From Candidatus Cryptobacteroides intestinavium (GTDB lineage Bacteria > Bacteroidota > Bacteroidia > Bacteroidales > UBA932): 37,886 nucleotides of DNA. The position numbers and the translations under genes were made by a program. Below the pieces are notes generated by a model. It saw nothing but the letters and a program-made list of their open reading frames with translations, had not been told where the DNA came from and searched no databases. The stretch is taken from positions 1-37,886 of the forward strand of contig JADIMI010000009.1 in NCBI GenBank assembly GCA_017694845.1, read 5' to 3'. Positions 1-8,113 of the stretch are shown here, piece after piece (the stretch's first letter is position 1; each line of letters starts with the position of its first letter).

Positions 1-798
1 CTCGTCGATGACCGGACGCACAAACAGCTGTGGTGCATGAGGTTTTCCCGTATAGGATTCATAGTCAGCGTCATCTCCGCCATAGTGCTCATAATTTTCA
101 TCTTCTACGCCATCTTTGCATTCTCTCCGCTCCGCAGGACAATCCCAGGCTATCCGGATGAATCCTCCAAGAAGGAGGCGATACGGAACGCCATCAGGGT
201 CGACTCCCTTGAAAAGATAATATCCAGATGGGAACTGTATTCGGAAAACCTCCGGAGGGTCGTAGATGGAGAGGATCCGGTCAAGATAGACAGCATTATG
301 AGGTCCGGGGACACCGGCTACGCGAAATCGAGGGAAGAGCTGGAAAAGACAGACTCCCTGCTGCGGGAAAACGTTATGAACGAGGAACAGTTCGGGCTTA
401 CGAACCGCGGGCACAGGAACCTTCCTATCGAGGGAAAACATTTCTTCACCCCTCTCAAAGGAGTGATATCCCAGGGATACGACAGACTCATCCATCCGTT
501 CATAGACATCACCGCCCCGGCCAACTCCGTGGTCGCCGCCGTCCTTGACGGGACAGTGATTTCCGCCGGGTGGAACGATGATGCCGGATACACCATCTGC
601 ATCCAGCACGAAAGCGATATCGTGTCTATATACAAGCATAACAACAAGCTTCTCAAAAGCACGGGAGACAAGGTGACGGCCGGCACTCCGATAGCCCTCG
701 TCGGAGGGACAGGGACAATCAGCACCGGCGAACACCTCCATTTCGAGCTGTGGTATAGAGGAGAGGCAGTTGATCCATCAAAATACATCAATTTCTGA
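1..798 (+). CDS. M23 family metallopeptidase (5' end outside window)
   Basis: Membrane-anchored LytM/M23 zinc endopeptidase, a family that cuts peptidoglycan cross-links in the periplasm. The reading frame is open from base 1: the codons before the ATG at 37 read LVDDRTHKQLWC. As I recall, Bacteroidota members of this family have such a cytoplasmic segment before the RFS-type membrane helix, so the true start is probably upstream. Numbered from Met37, one membrane helix covers about residues 9-30, followed by a charged, coiled-coil-like stretch (about 45-115) and the catalytic domain (about 140-253). The zinc ligands are present: HPFID (His153, Asp157) and HLH (His233, His235), so it looks active. 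Its stop overlaps the dxr start by one base, so the two are probably co-transcribed. Confidence 0.88.
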   Translation, partial: LVDDRTHKQLWCMRFSRIGFIVSVISAIVLIIFIFYAIFAFSPLRRTIPGYPDESSKKEAIRNAIRVDSLEKIISRWELYSENLRRVVDGEDPVKIDSIMRSGDTGYAKSREELEKTDSLLRENVMNEEQFGLTNRGHRNLPIEGKHFFTPLKGVISQGYDRLIHPFIDITAPANSVVAAVLDGTVISAGWNDDAGYTICIQHESDIVSIYKHNNKLLKSTGDKVTAGTPIALVGGTGTISTGEHLHFELWYRGEAVDPSKYINF

Positions 799-1961
799 TG
801 GAGAAGAGAAGACTGGCAATACTCGGGTCGACCGGGTCGATAGGAAGACAGACTCTGGATGTGGTCAGACAGCATCCGGACCTGTTCGAGGTGGAGCTGC
901 TCACCGCCAATACAAGCAGCGACCTGCTGATAGAGCAGGCAATCCGTTTCAATGCCAACTGCGTGGTCATCCGCGATGAAAGCCGGTACCGGGAGGTGGC
1001 GGATGCATTGGCGCCCCATTATATAAAGGTGTTCACCGGCATGGATTCGATATGCGATCTCGTGGCGGGAGACAATATCGACATGGTGGTCACGGCAATG
1101 GTCGGATTCAGCGGGCTGGAATCCACTGTGGCGGCCATCCGGGCAGGAAAGACGATCGCACTTGCCAACAAGGAGACCCTGGTGGCTGCAGGCGGTATCG
1201 TAATGGGCCTGGCCGCAGAGCATCATGCGGCAATACTGCCGGTGGATTCGGAGCATTCCGCGATATTCCAGTGCCTGCAGGGTGCGCGCGGGGCCGATAT
1301 AGAGAAGATACATCTCACTGCCTCTGGAGGGCCGTTCAGGGAATGGCCGAAAGAACGGATAGCCGCGGCGACGAAAGAGATGGCTCTGAGACATCCCAAA
1401 TGGAAGATGGGCAGCAAGATAACCATCGACTCGGCCACAATGATGAACAAGGGTCTCGAAATCATAGAGGCCAAGTGGCTGTTCGGAGTGGACCCCGGAA
1501 GAATCAACGTGGTCGTACATCCGCAGTCCATCATCCACTCGATGGTGGAATTCGCCGATGGGGCCATAATGGCGCAGATGGGACATCCGGACATGAGAGA
1601 ACCCATACAGTACGCCCTCGGATATCCGCACAGGCTGCCGCTCGACAACCGCAAGCTCGATTTCGCCGAACTGGCGGGACTGTCGTTCTTCGCCCCCGAT
1701 CCTGAAAGGTTCCCCGCGCTCGGACTCGCATACGAGGCGCTCGGCAAGGGAGGCAACATGGCCTGCATAATGAACGCCGCCAACGAGGAGGCGGTCGCCG
1801 CATACCTCAGGGATGAGACAGGCTTCTACGGGATAACGGACATCGTGGCGGACTGCATGGCTGGTGTGGATTTTGTGGAGAGGCCGACGCTCGATGACAT
1901 TTACGCTACAAACGAAATTGCCAGACGCAAGGCAAGGGAAATTATTTTAAGGAGACTATGA
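798..1961 (+). CDS. dxr: 1-deoxy-D-xylulose 5-phosphate reductoisomerase
   Basis: Cytoplasmic enzyme of the MEP isoprenoid pathway. It rearranges and reduces 1-deoxy-D-xylulose 5-phosphate to 2-C-methyl-D-erythritol 4-phosphate with NADPH. The 387 residues are a normal length. The N-terminus has the nucleotide-binding GSTGSIG motif. Family blocks follow in order: LANKETLV, PVDSEHSAIFQ (metal and substrate site), LTASGGPFR, HPKWKMGSKITIDSATMMNKG, and HPQSIIHSMVEF. The ATG lies in TGATG, overlapping the stop of the M23 peptidase gene, and the 3' end overlaps rseP. The order dxr-rseP is common in bacteria. Nothing is unusual in the sequence. Confidence 0.97.
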   Translation: MEKRRLAILGSTGSIGRQTLDVVRQHPDLFEVELLTANTSSDLLIEQAIRFNANCVVIRDESRYREVADALAPHYIKVFTGMDSICDLVAGDNIDMVVTAMVGFSGLESTVAAIRAGKTIALANKETLVAAGGIVMGLAAEHHAAILPVDSEHSAIFQCLQGARGADIEKIHLTASGGPFREWPKERIAAATKEMALRHPKWKMGSKITIDSATMMNKGLEIIEAKWLFGVDPGRINVVVHPQSIIHSMVEFADGAIMAQMGHPDMREPIQYALGYPHRLPLDNRKLDFAELAGLSFFAPDPERFPALGLAYEALGKGGNMACIMNAANEEAVAAYLRDETGFYGITDIVADCMAGVDFVERPTLDDIYATNEIARRKAREIILRRL

Positions 1962-3265
1962 TCGTTCTGATGAAAATACTGCAGCTTGTGCTGGCTCTGT
2001 CCGTGCTCGTGCTGGTACATGAACTCGGACATTTCCTGTTCGCGAAGCTGTTCAGGATACGGGTGGACAAGTTCTACCTTTTCTTCGATGCCGGCGGTTT
2101 CTCGCTGCTGAAATTCAAACCGAAAGGTTCGGACACCGAATACGGCATAGGGTGGCTGCCCCTTGGAGGCTACTGCAAGATTGCGGGAATGATAGACGAA
2201 TCCATGGATACGGAATCCCTCAAAAAGGAACCGCAGCCATGGGAATTCCGGACAAAACCGGCATGGCAGAGGCTTTTGGTCATGTTCGGAGGCGTACTGT
2301 TCAACTTCATATTCGCAATCCTGCTGTATATCGGCATACTCGCCGGATGGGGAGAAAGCTATATCGCCAACCGGGGCAACAGCATCTATGTCAATGACCT
2401 CGCATACGAGATGGGATTCAGGAACGGGGACCAGATCCTCAGGTTCGATGACTATACTCCCGAAAAGTTCTACATGCTGCAGGCAGACCTGGCAAGACAG
2501 ACCGCACGGAAGGCCACGGTGCTCAGGGATGGGGATACCTTGGACATATACATAGACCAGAACATGATCGGAGATGTGCTCAACACTCCCGGCATGTTCG
2601 ACCTCGCCGTACCTTTTGTCATAGAATCGGTAGCCCCCGACTCGCCAAATGCATCAGCCGGGCTGCAGAAAGGCGACAGGATAGTTGAAATCGCGGGACA
2701 GCCGATAACGTACCTGCAGGATTCGAGACGGCTTCTCGCTGATATGTCCGGGACACAGGTGCCGGTGACAATGATAAGGGAGAGCGACACTGTCAGGATG
2801 TCCCTTCAGGTGGACACTCTTGGCAGAATAGGAGTGTACACGCAGCTCCCCGGGCTCAAAACCAGGGAATATTCCGTAGCCGAGGCCATTCCTGCCGGAT
2901 TCAGACTGGCATTTGACACTGTCGGGGGATATCTGCAGGATCTCAAGCTCGTATTCACCCCGAGTACGGAAGCCTACAAGTCGGTAGGTAGCTTCATCGC
3001 AATGGGGCAGATATTTCCCGGAGCATGGGACTGGTACAGGTTCATAAACATCCTCGCCCTGCTGTCCATTATGCTCGGAGTGATGAACCTGCTTCCTATC
3101 CCTGCGCTTGACGGAGGCCACATAGTGTTCACCCTGTACGAAATGATCACAGGCCGCAAGCCGAGCGACAGGTTCCTGACCATCGCCCAGGCAATCGGGA
3201 TGATACTGCTGTTCGGACTGCTGATCCTGGCTTTCGGCAACGACATAGGAAGGCTGCTGAGATAA
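1958..3265 (+). CDS. rseP: RseP site-2 intramembrane zinc metalloprotease
   Basis: Inner-membrane protease of the site-2 family, which cuts anti-sigma factors or remnant signal peptides within the bilayer. The first helix carries the zinc motif HELGH (His21, Glu22, His25). The third ligand lies in LPIPALDGG (Asp385) in a later helix. A PDZ-like segment is visible around residues 215-290, with the phrase SAGLQKGDRIVEIAGQP. The 435 residues are typical. The listed ATG overlaps the dxr stop (ATGA). A second ATG at 1970 (MKILQLVLALS) gives an equally good N-terminus and cannot be excluded. The gene is tightly coupled to dxr and followed after 43 nt by a lipoprotein gene. Confidence 0.95.
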   Translation: MIVLMKILQLVLALSVLVLVHELGHFLFAKLFRIRVDKFYLFFDAGGFSLLKFKPKGSDTEYGIGWLPLGGYCKIAGMIDESMDTESLKKEPQPWEFRTKPAWQRLLVMFGGVLFNFIFAILLYIGILAGWGESYIANRGNSIYVNDLAYEMGFRNGDQILRFDDYTPEKFYMLQADLARQTARKATVLRDGDTLDIYIDQNMIGDVLNTPGMFDLAVPFVIESVAPDSPNASAGLQKGDRIVEIAGQPITYLQDSRRLLADMSGTQVPVTMIRESDTVRMSLQVDTLGRIGVYTQLPGLKTREYSVAEAIPAGFRLAFDTVGGYLQDLKLVFTPSTEAYKSVGSFIAMGQIFPGAWDWYRFINILALLSIMLGVMNLLPIPALDGGHIVFTLYEMITGRKPSDRFLTIAQAIGMILLFGLLILAFGNDIGRLLR

Positions 3266-3308
3266 GGAGCCAGGGCATACGGATTACAATAAAACCTGAT
3301 ATAAAGAC

Positions 3309-4319
3309 ATGACCATGAAACGGATATTCTCATTGCTGACAGTTGCCGCTGCGGCCATTGCCGCCGTATCGTGTACCTGTTCCCCGAAGAAAGCCCTGCT
3401 GCCTACGATAAGCGGAAAGGCGGGCGAAGTCGTCATAGTAATCGACAAGACAGACTGGGAAGGCGCAGTCGGTACCGAACTCAGGGACCTGCTCGCCAGC
3501 GACTGCCCTTTCCTGCCACAGAAAGAGCCGCTGTACACGCTTGTAGACATCGTTCCATCCGCATTCACCAATATATTCCAGATACACAGGAACATAATCA
3601 TCGTGAACATCGGCAATGACGTGACCGAGCCAGGGATAATATACAGGCAGGATGTCTGGGCACAGCCGCAGTGCGTAATCGGGGTGAACGCCATTGACAG
3701 CGACTCCGCCCTGCAGCTGATTGCAGACAACAGGGAAATGATACTGAATACGATAGAACAGGCGGAAAGGGACAGGATCATCGCCAATTCGATCAGATAT
3801 GAAGAGAGATCCATTGCCCCTGTAGTAAGGGGATTCATCGGAGGTTCGCCGCATTTCCCTACAGGATATTCGATCAAGAAACAGACATCCGACTTCATCT
3901 GGATAGAATATGCGACAACATACGTCACACAGGGATTCTTCGTCTACAGGTATCCGGCCTCGGGCACGGCGGATGATTTCCAGGTCGGGAACATAGTGGC
4001 GAAACGGGATGAATTCCTGAAGGACAACGTGCCCGGAATGTTCGAGAACACATACATGACTACCAGCGACATCACCACTCCGGGTCTCGAATACATAAGG
4101 TACAAGGGCAGGGACTTCGCCGAAGTCAGGGGATACTGGGAAGTCCACAACGACTATATGGGAGGTCCGTTCATCTCGCATTCATTCTACAGCAGGGACG
4201 GGAAGGACATTATCGTCCTCGAAGGCTTCGTCTACGCGCCGAGGTACGACAAGCGGCACTATATGAGGGAGGTAGAGTCCATCCTGTACTCGTTCGAATG
4301 GGATGATACGGAAGACTGA
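3309..4319 (+). CDS. DUF4837 family lipoprotein
   Basis: Recognised as the Bacteroidota-specific DUF4837 family, whose function is unknown. The N-terminus is a lipoprotein signal: MTMKRIFSLLTVAAAAI, then a lipobox ending AAVSC with Cys22 as the lipidated residue. The mature part is soluble and mixed alpha/beta. It begins with a segment (SGKAGEVVIVIDKTDWEG) characteristic of the family and has no transmembrane segment. A second ATG at 3315 could be the start. The gene follows rseP on the same strand and probably ends the dxr-rseP transcript, since a separate promoter lies just downstream. A cell-envelope role is suggested only by the signal peptide and the neighbours. Confidence 0.85.
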   Translation: MTMKRIFSLLTVAAAAIAAVSCTCSPKKALLPTISGKAGEVVIVIDKTDWEGAVGTELRDLLASDCPFLPQKEPLYTLVDIVPSAFTNIFQIHRNIIIVNIGNDVTEPGIIYRQDVWAQPQCVIGVNAIDSDSALQLIADNREMILNTIEQAERDRIIANSIRYEERSIAPVVRGFIGGSPHFPTGYSIKKQTSDFIWIEYATTYVTQGFFVYRYPASGTADDFQVGNIVAKRDEFLKDNVPGMFENTYMTTSDITTPGLEYIRYKGRDFAEVRGYWEVHNDYMGGPFISHSFYSRDGKDIIVLEGFVYAPRYDKRHYMREVESILYSFEWDDTED

Positions 4320-4350
4320 CAAGATTTTTCATTCCATACTGCAAAAATAT

Positions 4351-4381
4351 TTTGTCGGAAAGAAAATATTGCATACCTTTG
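4351..4381 (+). promoter_or_regulatory. Promoter for tRNA-Glu and rpsT
   Basis: TTTG at 4351-4354, a 19-nt spacer, then TACCTTTG at 4374-4381. This matches the Bacteroidota housekeeping consensus (TTTG, about 19 nt, TAnnTTTG). Transcription should begin near 4387, about 33 nt before tRNA-Glu. Confidence 0.8.
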
Positions 4382-4419
4382 CACTCCCTTTCGGTATATC
4401 ATGCCTTCAGGGAGGATCC

Positions 4420-4491
4420 GGTGGGTTCGTATAACGGTTAGTACTCAAGATTTTCATTCTTGCAATAGGGGTTCGATTCCCCTACCCACTA
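4420..4491 (+). tRNA. tRNA-Glu (anticodon TTC)
   Basis: A complete cloverleaf can be folded by hand. The acceptor pairs 4420-4426 with 4484-4490 (one G-U pair at the end) and A73 is at 4491. The anticodon stem CAAGA/TCTTG encloses a seven-base loop with TTC at 4453-4455. The T arm is AGGGG-TTCGATT-CCCCT. CCA is not encoded and must be added after transcription, unlike the tRNA-Pro downstream. The gene sits 24 nt before rpsT and shares its promoter. Confidence 0.95.
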
Positions 4492-4515
4492 CGAAAAAAT
4501 ATAAAAAATAAAATA

Positions 4516-4770
4516 ATGGCAAACCACGCATCAGCAGAAAAGCGTTATCGCCAGAGCGAAAGACGCCGGTTGCATAACAGGTATTATGCAAAGACTACAA
4601 GAAACGCCATCCGGGCGCTGAGGAACACCACAGACAAGGGTGAGGCAGCAGCGAATGCACCCAAGGTCTATGCAATGATCGACAAGCTCGCAAAGATCGG
4701 AGTGATCCACAAGAACAAGGCAGCGAACCTCAAGAGCGGAATTGCAGTCTATATCAACAAACTTTCGTAA
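4516..4770 (+). CDS. rpsT: 30S ribosomal protein S20
   Basis: Small basic protein of the 30S subunit that binds 16S rRNA. The 84 residues are standard for S20, with the typical opening [19 protein letters not shown] and the conserved TRNAIRALR and [15 protein letters not shown] segments. The start is clear because S20 proteins begin MANHKSA-like. The gene follows tRNA-Glu by 24 nt with no promoter between them, so ribosomal protein and tRNA are probably made from one transcript that is processed. A factor-independent terminator follows. Confidence 0.97.
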   Translation: MANHASAEKRYRQSERRRLHNRYYAKTTRNAIRALRNTTDKGEAAANAPKVYAMIDKLAKIGVIHKNKAANLKSGIAVYINKLS

Positions 4771-4804
4771 CGAAAGCCGCCCTTTTGAGGGTTTCTTATA
4801 GCTA

Positions 4805-4837
4805 GAGAAGCTGTCTTCCCAATGGCAGCTTCTTTTA
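4805..4837 (+). terminator. Terminator after rpsT
   Basis: Inverted repeat AGAAGCTG (4806-4813) and CAGCTTCT (4826-4833) with a 12-nt loop, followed by a short T run. It separates the rpsT transcript from tRNA-Pro, which begins 7 nt later. Confidence 0.8.
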
Positions 4838-4843
4838 ATTTGA

Positions 4844-4919
4844 CGGGATGTAGCGCAGTTGGTAGCGCACTACGTTCGGGACGTAGGGGTCGGGCGTTCG
4901 AGTCGCCTCATCCCGACCA
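4844..4919 (+). tRNA. tRNA-Pro (anticodon CGG)
   Basis: Acceptor CGGGATG (4844-4850) pairs with CATCCCG (4909-4915), A73 is at 4916 and CCA is encoded at 4917-4919. D stem GCGC/GCGC. Anticodon stem CTACG/CGTAG with CGG at 4877-4879. T stem GGGCG/CGCCT with one G-U pair. No TAnnTTTG box is visible close in front, so it may depend on read-through of the rpsT terminator or on a weak promoter. The DNA behind it carries a recombinase gene, which makes this tRNA a possible integration site. Confidence 0.95.
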
Positions 4920-4965
4920 AAAGCCTCGCAAAGAACTGGATTTCAGTCTTTTGCGAGGCTTTTGC
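4919..4965 (+). terminator. Terminator after tRNA-Pro
   Basis: Strong hairpin: AAGCCTCGCAAA pairs with TTTGCGAGGCTT, and the inner part (ACTG/CAGT) pairs further around GATTT. It ends in TTTT. It starts at the CCA of the tRNA, so it may also direct 3' processing. Confidence 0.85.
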
Positions 4966-5052
4966 AATTTCAGCCGGGACAGAAACGAAACCGCCGCACG
5001 GATTGAGGTATGTTTGGATCACCGGGATGCCCCGTGCACAGAGATGCTCTAC

Positions 5053-5123
5053 GGACCGCGAACATCAACTTTTTGTAATCCACTGAGACACAATGGAATG
5101 CAAAATAACCCTGTTCGCGGTCC
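5053..5123. repeat. 71-nt palindromic repeat, unit A
   Basis: Bounded by perfect inverted ends GGACCGCGAAC and GTTCGCGGTCC. The interior is also imperfectly self-complementary (TTTTGTAATCCACTG against CAATGGAATGCAAAA), so the whole unit can fold into one long hairpin. It has the same length as unit B at 5138-5208 and clear similarity to it. Confidence 0.75.
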
Positions 5124-5137
5124 CCTCAAAAAGGCGG

Positions 5138-5208
5138 GGACCAGGAACAACGACTTTTTACAAGTCACTGAAAGTCAGTTGAATACAAAATTTGCTTGTT
5201 CGCGGTCC
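5138..5208. repeat. 71-nt palindromic repeat, unit B
   Basis: Diverged copy of unit A at a period of 85 nt, with the same length. The right end GTTCGCGGTCC is identical. The left end, GGACCAGGAAC, has drifted at two bases. The interior keeps the arrangement ACTTTTT, CACTGA, GAATACAAAA. Confidence 0.7.
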
Positions 5209-5228
5209 GTTGTCTCGCCCTTCTTCTC

Positions 5229-5257
5229 CAGATTCTTCGCTGCGCTCAGAAGGACAG
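5229..5257. repeat. Dispersed 29-nt repeat, copy 1
   Basis: The 29 bases from 5229 recur exactly at 27369-27397, and 28 of them at 27416-27443. The core is CAGATTCTTCGCTGCGCTCA. A diverged copy lies at 8306-8333. The family is described in the findings. Confidence 0.85.
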
Positions 5258-5297
5258 AAAAACGGCTGCACTGTCGAGAGACACTGCAGCCGTTTTC
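5258..5297 (-). terminator. Terminator of the ATPase gene
   Basis: AAAACGGCTGCA (5259-5270) pairs with TGCAGCCGTTTT (5285-5296). The A run and T run at the two ends make it usable in both directions. It lies 17 nt past the stop of the minus-strand ATPase gene. Confidence 0.8.
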
Positions 5298-5313
5298 ATA
5301 CATCCATTCCTTT

Positions 5314-6639
5314 TCAGGCAATTATTTCTGCGACAATATCTTCCAGCAGGAACGGAATGACTCCCACATACATTACCCCGTCCTCATCCGACCAGAGCCT
5401 GCGGCTGCCGTCGAGTACGACGATTTTCCGGAAGAAGTCCCCGGTGTTTCTCAGCGAGAAGGTTTCCTGCGCCTTCTTTTCGGGAGTGTCGACATTCAGT
5501 GCCGACTGAATATATACCTTGTCATTTCCCAGATTGACAACGAAGTCTATCTCGTATTGAGACATTTTCCGCTTGCCCTCGCTCACGCGTGTAAGTTCTA
5601 CAATGCCGACATCAACGGAGTAACCCCTGCGTATCAGATCATTGTATATCAGATTCTCCATCAGGTGGGACCGTTCCTGCTGCCGGAAATTCAGTCTGGC
5701 GTTCCTGAGCCCGAGGTCAGTTGCATAGTATTTCTGGATACTGTCGAAATATTTGCGCCCCTTCACATCCCATCGCCTTGCAGTCTGGAAGAGGTATGCA
5801 TCCTCGAGATAGTCCAGATAGTTCTTGATGGTATTATGAGATGGGGATTTTCCCATAAGGGACCCGGCCGTATTGGCGAGTCTGTTCGGATTGGTCAGCG
5901 ATCCGACCGATGATGATAGGGCATTCACAAGTGCACTGAGAATGCTGTCATCCTTCAGATTGTAGCGCTCGACGATATCCTTTATGTATACATTCGAAAA
6001 GAGCCCCTGCAGATATTTCCGTTTCTCTTTCTCATCCGGTTCAAGGACAGCCAGAGGCATGCCTCCGTACATTATGTATTCTTCCAGTGCATCCGCTTTC
6101 TCCTGTCCTGCCACTTGAAGGTATTCGGCAAAGGACAGCGGATAGACCTTTATCTCGGAACCCCGGTCGCGGAAATTTGTCACGATATCTTTAGACAGCA
6201 TCTTGGAATTTGATCCCGTTACATATATGTCAAGGTTCGGACGAGCCATCAGATCGTTCAGGATGTCGTAAAAGGTGGTATAGAGCAGTTCCCTGTCCTC
6301 TTCCGGAACCGCTGACCCATCCGTATCATCGTCCATAACTTTATATGACAGCTGGATCTCGTCTATGAATACATAGAATTTCCTGCCGGTATCCTTTGTG
6401 CGCTCTATTATGTAGCTGTACAGAAGGTTGGGATTACGGTATCTGATGTCCGTTTTTCTGTCGAGGGCGATTTCAATGAAATCATCCTCTTCTGCCCCTT
6501 CCCCGAGCAGCCGTTTCTTGTATAGAACGGAAAGCAGAAAAGATTTGCCCGAACGTCTTATCCCGGTTATTATCTTTACTTTGCCGTTCCATCTTTTGGC
6601 GAGCAGCCGGTCTACATATTCATCTCTGTTGATCACCAT
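5314..6639 (-). CDS. AAA-family ATPase with DUF4143 C-terminus
   Basis: Belongs to the large group of prokaryotic AAA_14/DUF4143 ATPases, which lack an agreed function and are frequent in accessory DNA. From the start chosen here (441 residues), Walker A is GIRRSGKS (Lys32), Walker B is FYVFIDEIQ, and a sensor-like VTGSNSKML follows. The C-terminal half has the DUF4143 pattern, including NYLDYLEDAYLF and the late ending YEIDFVVN. The frame is open to an ATG at 6687. However, a good promoter predicts transcription starting close to or inside that ATG, so the ATG at 6639 (MVINRDEYVDRLL) is preferred. The gene has its own promoter and terminator, so it is a single-gene unit. Confidence 0.88.
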   Translation of the reverse strand: MVINRDEYVDRLLAKRWNGKVKIITGIRRSGKSFLLSVLYKKRLLGEGAEEDDFIEIALDRKTDIRYRNPNLLYSYIIERTKDTGRKFYVFIDEIQLSYKVMDDDTDGSAVPEEDRELLYTTFYDILNDLMARPNLDIYVTGSNSKMLSKDIVTNFRDRGSEIKVYPLSFAEYLQVAGQEKADALEEYIMYGGMPLAVLEPDEKEKRKYLQGLFSNVYIKDIVERYNLKDDSILSALVNALSSSVGSLTNPNRLANTAGSLMGKSPSHNTIKNYLDYLEDAYLFQTARRWDVKGRKYFDSIQKYYATDLGLRNARLNFRQQERSHLMENLIYNDLIRRGYSVDVGIVELTRVSEGKRKMSQYEIDFVVNLGNDKVYIQSALNVDTPEKKAQETFSLRNTGDFFRKIVVLDGSRRLWSDEDGVMYVGVIPFLLEDIVAEIIA

Positions 6640-6686
6640 AATCTGCACAGTCTTGTCGTTGAAATTCCGGTCGCACATTACGACCA

Positions 6687-6729
6687 TTTTGTCAGTGCAA
6701 AAATACTCTTTTTCTTCTTGCTGACAAAA
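6687..6729 (-). promoter_or_regulatory. ATPase promoter inside an inverted repeat
   Basis: On the minus strand, TTTG (6728-6725), a 19-nt spacer and TATTTTTG (6705-6698) match the Bacteroidota consensus. The promoter is flanked by TTTTGTCAG (6687-6695) and CTGACAAAA (6721-6729), a perfect 9-bp inverted repeat with a 25-bp centre. It is a candidate operator. Confidence 0.75.
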
Positions 6730-6886
6730 TCCCGCGGCAGTTACTTCACGGCGTCGTTATCACAATGTGGAATAATCAGGCTGTGCCGCTATCTGTCCAC
6801 ATTATTACAGAATCATTGTAAATCAATCTGTTGACTTAATTCACAAACAGTTACGGTCTGGCCGTCATCCACCGCTTGCATACAAA

Positions 6887-8113
6887 TTACTTGCTGTCGA
6901 GCTCGATGAGCAGGTGCGCCTTTTCCAGACGGTCCTGATATGCGGCTCCGGTAAGATAATTCTCCGTTATGACAAGGTTGGAATGGCCAAGACTTTCGGA
7001 TATGTACGAAATGTCCGCACCGTTCCATTTGAGGACTGTAGCGAATGAATGCCTCGCAGAATAGGTGGTGAACCTGGGGATCCCTATCTCATGCGCAATC
7101 CTGGCAAGCGCCCTGTTGCACTGGGCGACGACCTTCCTGACCTTGGCTGCCACATCGAACGCATCATCGGATGCCGAGGCATATCTGAACAGATACGTAT
7201 CCCTGTTTCCATCATACACATTGCCCCAGCGGGCCACAATCATACGCATTTCCGGAGTGAACGCTGCCTTGATCTGCTTTCCGCCCGATGCCGAGTATCT
7301 GGTCTTGGACCTGACATACCATATCTCCTCCCCGACTACATTACTGTATTTAAGATACAGCATATCCTTGAAATTGATACCGTTGCACAGATATGAGAAA
7401 AGCCACATATCCCTGAATTTCTCAAGCCTGGCGTCTCCCCTGTACTGGATTATCTTTTTTATCGAGCTTTTGGACAGGGCGAGCTTCCTCCCTGCCCCGG
7501 ACCGGATCACATACTTCCTGTATCCGTACGGGAACATTCCGGAAGATATCAAACCATCATCCAGAGCCTGTTTCATTACCGCCTTGAGCGTTTTCATATA
7601 TATGCTGACAGTCGTCTGGCTCTTGCCTTCGTCCAGCCAGAACTTCTCGCACCTTTTCAGCCACTCCACAGTGATATTCTCCAGAGGGATATCCGTTCCC
7701 GCAAACCTGACTACGCTTTTCAGGGTGGACCTGTACCTGTAGAATGAATTCACCTTGTCCTCATCCCTGAACTGTTCCATCATCACTGACAGCATCCTGT
7801 CGACAGTCCTGCGTCCTGATCTGCCCAGACGGGATTCAAGTACAGGAAACGAGAAATTTCCGTTTCTGACAAGCGCATCCACTTCAGTCCTTACACGATA
7901 GAAAGCATCTTCTATCATCTCTACAGAAACGGCATCAGCCCCTCCGGGAAACCGCTCCCACTCCTCCTCCGAAACATCCTGGCCTGTAGGGTAATATTTC
8001 TGCATCCTCCTGTAAACCACTTCTATCTTTACCGGGAACAGTCCTGACTTCTTCATTCTTCTCCTGTCCAGGACGATGAACACTGAAATTCCGTTTTTCG
8101 AATACTTGAACAT
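6887..8113 (-). CDS. Tyrosine-type site-specific recombinase/integrase
   Basis: Phage-integrase-type recombinase of the Bacteroidota kind, 408 residues. The N-terminus is an arm-binding domain (about 1-90), followed by a SAM-like core-binding domain (about 100-200) and the catalytic domain. Box II reads YSARHSFA with Arg354. The later His377 (LGH) and the nucleophile Tyr386 (ENYL) are present. At the usual position of the first catalytic arginine the protein has Asn244 (YLCNGIN), and the box II histidine is replaced by Tyr (YSAR). As I recall, both substitutions occur in other Bacteroidota recombinases, so it may still be active. No excisionase, mobilization or phage gene is adjacent. A 9-bp direct repeat, TACATACAA at 8133-8141 and 8144-8152, lies just upstream. 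Confidence 0.9.
   Translation of the reverse strand: MFKYSKNGISVFIVLDRRRMKKSGLFPVKIEVVYRRMQKYYPTGQDVSEEEWERFPGGADAVSVEMIEDAFYRVRTEVDALVRNGNFSFPVLESRLGRSGRRTVDRMLSVMMEQFRDEDKVNSFYRYRSTLKSVVRFAGTDIPLENITVEWLKRCEKFWLDEGKSQTTVSIYMKTLKAVMKQALDDGLISSGMFPYGYRKYVIRSGAGRKLALSKSSIKKIIQYRGDARLEKFRDMWLFSYLCNGINFKDMLYLKYSNVVGEEIWYVRSKTRYSASGGKQIKAAFTPEMRMIVARWGNVYDGNRDTYLFRYASASDDAFDVAAKVRKVVAQCNRALARIAHEIGIPRFTTYSARHSFATVLKWNGADISYISESLGHSNLVITENYLTGAAYQDRLEKAHLLIELDSK

Larger units (their letters stand above)
4966..5257. other. Non-coding repeat region behind tRNA-Pro
   Basis: No credible gene. A long plus-strand open frame (4822-5913) runs through both tRNA-Pro and the antisense of the ATPase gene, so it is spurious. 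The region holds a 25-nt sequence (5035-5059) that recurs with one mismatch at 27093-27117, two related 71-nt palindromic units, and a 29-nt dispersed repeat at 5229-5257. Confidence 0.75.

Noticed and set aside
318..1631. 437-codon minus-strand open frame antisense to the M23 peptidase and dxr genes
   Set aside because: It has no family features and overlaps two well-recognised genes. Long antisense frames are expected in GC-rich coding DNA.
1949..1957. AAGGAG in front of rseP as a Shine-Dalgarno site
   Set aside because: Only 3 nt from the ATG and inside dxr. Bacteroidota make little use of such sites, so it does not decide the start.
4822..5913. 363-codon plus-strand open frame
   Set aside because: It reads through tRNA-Pro, a terminator and the antisense of the ATPase gene, and the protein resembles nothing.
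6764..6803. Inverted repeat AATGTGGA/TCCACATT downstream of the integrase gene
   Set aside because: An 8-bp stem with a 24-nt loop and no T run: too weak for a terminator, and there is no second copy to support an attachment site.
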